From NCBI RefSeq assembly GCF_011421425.1, contig NZ_WPCW01000001.1:496001-560000 (forward strand): 64,000 nt of DNA. The letters run 5' to 3'. This DNA comes from Streptococcus catagoni. GTDB lineage: Bacteria; Bacillota; Bacilli; Lactobacillales; Streptococcaceae. The notes under the pieces were generated by a model. It had not been told where the DNA came from and searched no databases. It worked only from the letters and a program-made list of their open reading frames with translations. Positions 59,051 to 64,000 of this stretch are shown piece after piece (the stretch's first letter is position 1; each line of letters begins with the position of its first letter). The position numbers were made by a program, and so were the translations under genes.

Positions 59051-60292
59051 ATGGTTTTACCCAATTTCGATCAAAATTTAGAAAAATATGCAAACCTTCT
59101 CATAAAAAAAGGTCTGAATGTTCAAGAAGGACATACTATTGTTATTACAATTGCAGTTGAACATCACCACTTTGCCCGTATCTTAACTCAGAAGGCCTAT
59201 GAAAATGGTGCTGCTGAAGTCTTTGTTGATTACACTGATGATATCATTACACGGGAAAAATTGCTGCACGCTGACACAGAACGTTTAAGCAATATTCCAA
59301 ACTTTGTAGTGGAAAAATCAGACTACCTTTTGGAGAAAAAAGCCAGTCGTCTGGTGGTCAGATCGGCTAACCCAAATGTCTTTGCCAACGTAGATCCTGA
59401 TCGTTTATCCACCTTGACCAAAGCGACCTCCCTTGCCTTAGAAAATCAACGAGCTGCCACTCAAGCTAACAAGGTCAGCTGGAATCTAGTGGCTGCAGCA
59501 AGTCCTGAATGGGCAGCCATGGTCTTTCCAGAACTAAATAGTCAAGAAGAACAAGTAGATGCTCTTTGGGATGCTATTTTTAAGATGAATCGAATCTACG
59601 AAGCTGATCCTATTGAGGCCTGGAATAAGCATCAGGAACGTCTGGAAGAAAAAGCAAACTTACTAAATGACTATCAATTTGATGCCCTTCATTATATGGC
59701 TCCGGGGACAGACCTAACCCTTGGTATGCCTGAAAATCACCTATGGGAAGCTGCAGGAAGTACAAATGCTCAAGGCGAAGTCTTTATTGCCAATATGCCA
59801 ACCGAAGAGGTCTTTTCTGCACCTGACTATCGCAGAGCTGATGGCTATGTTTCTTCTACAAAACCATTATCCTATGCTGGAGTTGTAATTGAAGACATGA
59901 CCTTTACCTTTAAAGATGGGCAAATTGTTGATGTCACTGCTAAAAAAGGTGAAGAAACCATCAAACGTTTGGTTCAAGAAAATGATGGAGCACGCGCCCT
60001 TGGTGAGGTCGCTCTTGTTCCTCATAAGACACCCATCTCCTTATCAGGATTAACCTTTTTCAATACCTTGTTTGACGAAAATGCTTCTAATCACTTAGCA
60101 ATTGGTGCTGCCTATGCTTTTAGCATTAAAGGGGGTACAGAAATGTCAAATGATGAGCTTAAAGCTGCTGGTTTAAACCGCTCAAATGTCCATGTGGACT
60201 TTATGATTGGCTCTGAAAAGATGGATATTGATGGTATTACCAAAGATGGACAAGTTATTCCTATTTTCCGCAGTGGAGAGTGGGCAATCTAA
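59051..60292 (+). CDS. pepS: Aminopeptidase PepS (M29 family)
   Basis: This 413-residue metal-dependent cytoplasmic aminopeptidase trims peptides. M29 metal ligands are visible in LWEAAGSTNAQGEVFIANMP (Glu about 250), TEEVFSAP, EVALVPHKTPIS, and a late HVDFMIGSEKMDIDG (about 377-391). Length equals streptococcal PepS. GGAG precedes the start. Confidence 0.95.
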   Translation: MVLPNFDQNLEKYANLLIKKGLNVQEGHTIVITIAVEHHHFARILTQKAYENGAAEVFVDYTDDIITREKLLHADTERLSNIPNFVVEKSDYLLEKKASRLVVRSANPNVFANVDPDRLSTLTKATSLALENQRAATQANKVSWNLVAAASPEWAAMVFPELNSQEEQVDALWDAIFKMNRIYEADPIEAWNKHQERLEEKANLLNDYQFDALHYMAPGTDLTLGMPENHLWEAAGSTNAQGEVFIANMPTEEVFSAPDYRRADGYVSSTKPLSYAGVVIEDMTFTFKDGQIVDVTAKKGEETIKRLVQENDGARALGEVALVPHKTPISLSGLTFFNTLFDENASNHLAIGAAYAFSIKGGTEMSNDELKAAGLNRSNVHVDFMIGSEKMDIDGITKDGQVIPIFRSGEWAI

Positions 60293-60296
60293 GAAA

Positions 60297-60320
60297 AGTC
60301 AGATAAATCTGGCTTTTTTT
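60297..60320 (+). terminator. Terminator of pepS
   Basis: AGTCAGAT (60297-60304) and ATCTGGCT (60307-60314) pair with one G-U, followed by TTTTTT. Confidence 0.8.
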
Positions 60321-60344
60321 CTTTATTGGGCATATAATAGGCTT

Positions 60345-61265
60345 ATGTACTATCAAATATTAGAAAAATTAAAAATAAGCACCTTTGAAGACTGTCTCAA
60401 GGAGCAAAAGATTCCTTTTGTAGCAGTTCTAAAACCTGAAGAATGGATCAATGTGCAAGATCAAGTGCACATGGGCATTGATATGGATTTTAATATCCAC
60501 TCAGCTAATTCGACTAAGGCTGAGGTCAATCTAGATTCCTTGACAGGCACCTTTAAAATCCCTAAAAGAGACAATTTATTGGGCCAAGCTCATGATTTTT
60601 CCTTCGTTTTAGATGAACGGGCTATTATTTTTATAGACGAACATGACTATGTTCAAGATCAAATCAAAAAGATTCAAAAAACCAAGAAATGGAAATACCC
60701 ATCCTTGGAACGCTTTATCTATGACTTTTTAGAAAATATCATCAAAGAGGATTTAGTCCTTCTAGAAAAAATTGATCGAGATATTAATCTCATTGAAGAA
60801 AACATTATTAGTGCTTCCAATCAAAACCATAACTATGACCTTATTCTCTTTAGAAGAAAACTGACAAAATTGAATGTACACTATAGTCAACTAATCGATT
60901 TGAGTCAGGAATTTTATGAAAATGAAAATGATTTTTTTGCTGAAGAACAGTTGCGCTTCTTCCACCTTTTTGCTTCCAGAGTTTCAAGGCTGCAATCTAT
61001 GGTTTTGACCCTACGTGAGACAATTGTTCAGATAAGAGATTTATCAAATGCTCAATTAGAAATGAAACAAAATAAGATCATGGCAGTCCTTACAGTCATA
61101 ACAGCATCTTGTATGCCTTTGACTATTTTAGTTGGCTGGTATGGCATGAACTTTAAATACATGCCTGAACTCTCAAGTCCTTGGGGCTATCCCCTTATTA
61201 TAATTGTAGCCATCCTCTTATTTACAAGTTCCATACTCTATTTTAAATCTAAAAAATGGTTGTAA
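60345..61265 (+). CDS. CorA-family divalent cation transporter
   Basis: This 306-residue protein has a large N-terminal cytoplasmic domain with long helices (about 100-240) and two C-terminal membrane segments; the pore motif YGMNF (about 268) identifies the CorA Mg/Co superfamily. I chose MYYQILEKLK (60345). A TATAAT at 60333-60338 lies only 6 bp before that ATG, so the mRNA may be leaderless or nearly so, unless it is read from pepS. Confidence 0.88.
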   Translation: MYYQILEKLKISTFEDCLKEQKIPFVAVLKPEEWINVQDQVHMGIDMDFNIHSANSTKAEVNLDSLTGTFKIPKRDNLLGQAHDFSFVLDERAIIFIDEHDYVQDQIKKIQKTKKWKYPSLERFIYDFLENIIKEDLVLLEKIDRDINLIEENIISASNQNHNYDLILFRRKLTKLNVHYSQLIDLSQEFYENENDFFAEEQLRFFHLFASRVSRLQSMVLTLRETIVQIRDLSNAQLEMKQNKIMAVLTVITASCMPLTILVGWYGMNFKYMPELSSPWGYPLIIIVAILLFTSSILYFKSKKWL

Positions 61266-61279
61266 CAATCACCTCAAAG

Positions 61280-61312
61280 AGCCCTCTTGACTATAGTCAA
61301 GAGGGCTTTTTA
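61280..61312. terminator. Bidirectional terminator between corA and rsuA
   Basis: AGCCCTCTTGACTA (61280-61293) and TAGTCAAGAGGGCT (61294-61307) form a perfect palindrome followed by TTTT; AAAG on the other side serves rsuA. Confidence 0.92.
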
Positions 61313-61332
61313 AAACATGTCACTGAATGCTT

Positions 61333-62061
61333 CTAAAGATGGTCACAATAAGTTGATAATGAAAGCAGCTCTGCTTCTGTTAGAGGACGGTATTGACCTT
61401 TTTCTAGATTTGAATCCAATTCTAGCGGTCCCATACTGATGCGTTGTAAATCAATCACTTCTTTCCCACAAGCCTTGACCATACGTTTGACTTGATGGTA
61501 CTTGCCTTCTTTTAGGGTAATTTTAACCTTAGACAAATTGTCTTCTTTGTGGACTTCTAGAATTTCCAATTTGGCAGCTTGACAGGTAAAATCTTTTAAA
61601 ACAATCCCTTCCGTAAATGCCTTAGCATCCTCAGCTGTCATTATTCCTGATACAAGAGCCATGTATTCTTTTTCAACATGTTTCTTGGGTGACAAGAGCC
61701 TGTGAGCCAGATCACCATTGTTGGTTAAAAGCAATAAGCCGTGGGTATCCTTATCTAGGCGACCAACTGGGAAGACTGACTTTTGAAAGGCTTTTTCATC
61801 TAGCAAATCCAGTACAGTCTTTTGGCTTTTATCTTCCCTTGCTGACAGAACACCCTTAGGCTTATTGAGCATATAATATAAAAACTTTTCATAATGTATT
61901 TGCTCACCATTGTAGCAAATCTGGTCTTCATTTTCCTTGATATGTACTTTGGGGGAGCTTTCTATCTTGCCATTTATGCTAATGGCTTTTTTCTTAAGTA
62001 GAGTCTTTACCTGATTGCGACTGCCTAAGCCAGCCTCAACCAAAAATTTATCCAATCTCAT
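61333..62061 (-). CDS. rsuA: 16S rRNA pseudouridine synthase RsuA family
   Basis: This 242-residue enzyme has an N-terminal S4 RNA-binding domain (MRLDKFLVEAGLGSRNQVKT) and the catalytic segment GRLDKDTHGLLLLTNNGDLA (about 99-118) with the active Asp. It probably modifies one uridine in 16S rRNA. RluB/E/F-type specificity cannot be excluded from sequence alone. Confidence 0.88.
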   Translation of the reverse strand: MRLDKFLVEAGLGSRNQVKTLLKKKAISINGKIESSPKVHIKENEDQICYNGEQIHYEKFLYYMLNKPKGVLSAREDKSQKTVLDLLDEKAFQKSVFPVGRLDKDTHGLLLLTNNGDLAHRLLSPKKHVEKEYMALVSGIMTAEDAKAFTEGIVLKDFTCQAAKLEILEVHKEDNLSKVKITLKEGKYHQVKRMVKACGKEVIDLQRISMGPLELDSNLEKGQYRPLTEAELLSLSTYCDHL

Positions 62062-62173
62062 CTTTCTTCCTTTTTCTCTGATATATTCGTGTTAACAGTA
62101 TAGCATATCTACAGTTTATTTGAGACTGTAAGCCCTTAATATATTATAATAATAGGCAAAAAGGAGGTCTTGT

Positions 62174-62533
62174 ATGTCCATCTATTCACAGATTTATGAA
62201 ACAAAAGAAAAACATTCAGCTCAAGCTATGGGCTCTGGTGGTTTAGAAGTATTAGCTACCCCAGCTCTGGTAAGTTTTATGGAAAATGCTGCTTTTCTCT
62301 TCATCCAGGCAGAGCTAGAATCTGGTCTTAGCACAGTAGGAAGTGAAATGGCTGTTCAACATCTTGCTGCTTCAAGAATTGGACAAGCTGTTACCATTGT
62401 CATTACATCCCTAAAAGAAGAGGGACGAAAGTACGATTTTCGCATGGAAGCCTTTGTTGGCGATAAACTCATTGGAAAAGCTTGCCATAGCCGAGTCAGA
62501 GTTGATAGCGAAACTTTTATGAACAAACTTTAA
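62174..62533 (+). CDS. Hotdog-fold thioesterase, FlK-like
   Basis: This 119-residue protein resembles the fluoroacetyl-CoA thioesterase (FlK) group: GSGGLEVLATPALVSFMENA (about 23-42) supplies Thr and Glu and VQHLAASRIG (about 61-70) the His. It would hydrolyse a small acyl-CoA; the substrate is unknown. AAGGAGG lies 8 bp before the start. Confidence 0.82.
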   Translation: MSIYSQIYETKEKHSAQAMGSGGLEVLATPALVSFMENAAFLFIQAELESGLSTVGSEMAVQHLAASRIGQAVTIVITSLKEEGRKYDFRMEAFVGDKLIGKACHSRVRVDSETFMNKL

Positions 62534-62544
62534 AAATAACAATA

Positions 62545-62597
62545 AAAAAACTAGCTCAAGCATCCTTTTAATGTAGGTATTACTGAGCTAGTTTTTT
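62545..62597. terminator. Bidirectional terminator between thioesterase and GNAT genes
   Basis: AAAAAACTAGCTCA (62545-62558) and TGAGCTAGTTTTTT (62584-62597) are perfect 14-bp arms. Confidence 0.9.
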
Positions 62598-62611
62598 AAT
62601 TTTCTTAACTA

Positions 62612-63115
62612 TTAAATTAGGTCTGTTTCATAATATTCGACCTCTATACCAATCTTGTCACTAGGGTGATAGTATTCCATACCTGTCTTAATTAAGCGTG
62701 TAAAACCCCATTTTTGGTATATGGTTTTATTCCTAATTTCTGAAGGTTCTACTCCTAAACTAACTGAAGTATGGCCTCTGGCTTTTAAATCATCTAACAT
62801 AAATTGAACTAATGTCGAAAAATAACCCTTTCCTTCTTCCTCTGGAATTGTCCGAAATGCCATTAGATAAGCTTTCTTTTGATCAATCAGATCTTGGGCA
62901 TTTTGAATTCCTTTTGGACTAAAAACAGCTGTAGGTTCTGTAATAATTGTTCCATTCAATATATCATAGTAAGACTGTCTTTGTCCCTTTTCAAAAGCAT
63001 CAAGAGACTCGTCTTTCCATCTTACCCAATTAGGGTCATGAGGATGCCTAGAAATTTCTTCTTGCCATTTTACAAGCATTTGTTCTTTGTTTGCCATACA
63101 ACAATAATAGGTCAT
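62612..63115 (-). CDS. GNAT-family acetyltransferase-like protein
   Basis: This 167-residue protein has the GNAT core: AYLMAFRTIPEEEGKGYFST (about 92-111) matches the acetyl-CoA-binding RxxGxG/A loop, and LGVEPSEIRNKTIYQKWGFT (about 139-158) the C-terminal part. The acceptor is unknown. AAGGA lies 6 bp before the ATG. It follows the MFS gene by 13 bp. Confidence 0.8.
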   Translation of the reverse strand: MTYYCCMANKEQMLVKWQEEISRHPHDPNWVRWKDESLDAFEKGQRQSYYDILNGTIITEPTAVFSPKGIQNAQDLIDQKKAYLMAFRTIPEEEGKGYFSTLVQFMLDDLKARGHTSVSLGVEPSEIRNKTIYQKWGFTRLIKTGMEYYHPSDKIGIEVEYYETDLI

Positions 63116-63128
63116 AAGCTGTCCTTTT

Positions 63129-64000
63129 TTATAATTTGATCAGTTCCTGATAAGGCTCTGCTTTTAAATTCTTTATTGTCCACATAGCTACAAAACTAAT
63201 AAAATATAAAGATGCTAAAAACACCATAACTGTAGAGACACCTAAATTATCAAGAATTTTTCCGATAATAACTGAAGAGAATCCTCCAAGAGCTCGTCCA
63301 ACATTTAAAATGACGTTATTAGCTGTTGAACGGATATGATGGGGATAGAGCCTGGTTATCATGGCGCCATAGCCAGCAAACATGCCATTGACAAAAAATC
63401 CCACAATGGCTCCGCCAATAAGCATAGCATACATAGAATTAGCAAACTGGAAGAGATAAACACAGACTGATGAAGATAAGAGAAAGACTGAATAGACTAA
63501 GCGTGGTCCATATTTATCTAGAATATGACCAAAGAGTAGCATGCCTAAGCACATGCCTAAGATGGTTGAGATCATCCACAAAGAGGAATCTTTGACAGAA
63601 ATATTCAGACTGGTCTGTATAATAGTTGGCAGCCAATTCATCATACCAAAATAGCCAGCAATTTGAACCGTTGTCATGACCATTAAAGCTAGTGTCTGGG
63701 CTGTTAGTGCTGGGCTTTTGAAGAGTTCATTGATTTTGACAGGCTGACTGCTTTCTTCACTGCCTCTATCCCATATCTTATGGTCATCAATGGCAAATAG
63801 CATCCAAATCACTAATAGGATTGGTAGCAGACCAAAAAGAAATAGTCCGCGCCAGCCCAAAGTCGGTGCTAACCAACCAGCTAAAAGAGCTGAGCTGATC
63901 GAACCAACTTGTCCTGCTATGCCATTAAAAGAGGAAATACGTCCCATCTTGTCTGCTGGAACAATCCCCGCCATGATGGCTATGGCCACACCGTATTCTC
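63129..64000 (-). CDS. Major facilitator superfamily transporter, C-terminal part
   Basis: The gene enters from the right edge; about 290 residues are present. Eight or so membrane segments are visible, with GMMNWLPTIIQTSLNIS, the loop FGHILDKYGPRLVY (motif A of the second half, about residues 181-194 of the visible part) and AGYGAMITRLYPHHIRSTAN. It resembles organic-acid/aromatic-acid symporters; substrate unknown. Confidence 0.82.
   Translation of the reverse strand, partial: EYGVAIAIMAGIVPADKMGRISSFNGIAGQVGSISSALLAGWLAPTLGWRGLFLFGLLPILLVIWMLFAIDDHKIWDRGSEESSQPVKINELFKSPALTAQTLALMVMTTVQIAGYFGMMNWLPTIIQTSLNISVKDSSLWMISTILGMCLGMLLFGHILDKYGPRLVYSVFLLSSSVCVYLFQFANSMYAMLIGGAIVGFFVNGMFAGYGAMITRLYPHHIRSTANNVILNVGRALGGFSSVIIGKILDNLGVSTVMVFLASLYFISFVAMWTIKNLKAEPYQELIKL

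Overview
The window is chromosomal DNA of a low-GC Gram-positive coccus, almost certainly a Streptococcus of the pyogenic group. The rmlA-rmlC-rmlB rhamnose genes, a dltXABCD operon, a malX/malC/malD operon without its own ATPase, a GlnPH-type double-receptor permease, Fbp54/RqcH, and above all a close homologue of streptopain (SpeB) followed by its inhibitor Spi all point there. The speB locus sits beside a GntR-type regulator instead of the Rgg-type RopB of S. pyogenes, so I infer a relative of S. pyogenes and do not name a species. No rRNA, tRNA or CRISPR array is visible.

Layout. 1-10.5 kb: RNase J2, an esterase and a truncated matrixin-like protease gene; a three-gene ABC importer preceded by an elaborate RNA leader; divergent rqcH; acetolactate decarboxylase and synthase. 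10.5-31 kb: mostly minus-strand housekeeping genes (TPR protein, AI-2E-family permease, mutX, rmlABC, an FAD oxidoreductase, a ZIP transporter, Nif3, trmK, nth, dnaD, apt, recJ, an SDR, rnz, hflX, miaA, trhO), many overlapping or nearly so. 31-40.4 kb: a maltodextrin regulon in which malQ-glgP and malX-malC-malD are divergently arranged around malR, with a near-identical operator lying in the -35/-10 spacer of both target promoters. 40.4-41.04 kb: a decayed IS200/IS605 insertion immediately behind the malD terminator. 41-45.8 kb: dltXABCD with an upstream CiaR-type repeat. 45.8-51 kb: uvrB and the glutamine-type transporter glnPH-glnQ. 51-54.2 kb: spi-speB between inverted ends of IS3/IS150-like elements, then the GntR regulator. 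54.2-57.2 kb: a wrecked unidentified gene, then an ABC-F ATPase gene with an attenuator leader (three-residue uORF overlapping a terminator), then pnuC. 57.2-64 kb: a 51-residue protein gene, obgE, a DUF4044 protein, pepS, corA, rsuA, a small thioesterase, a GNAT protein and the end of an MFS gene.

The most unusual items are cis-regulatory and mobile: the riboswitch-like leader of the ABC importer (5.9-6.1 kb), the ABC-F attenuator (54.6-54.9 kb), the speB-spi cassette between inverted IS ends (51.1-53.1 kb), and a three-way-junction RNA between malX and malC (37.8-37.9 kb). All calls rest on reading motifs and sequence by eye; no database search was run.
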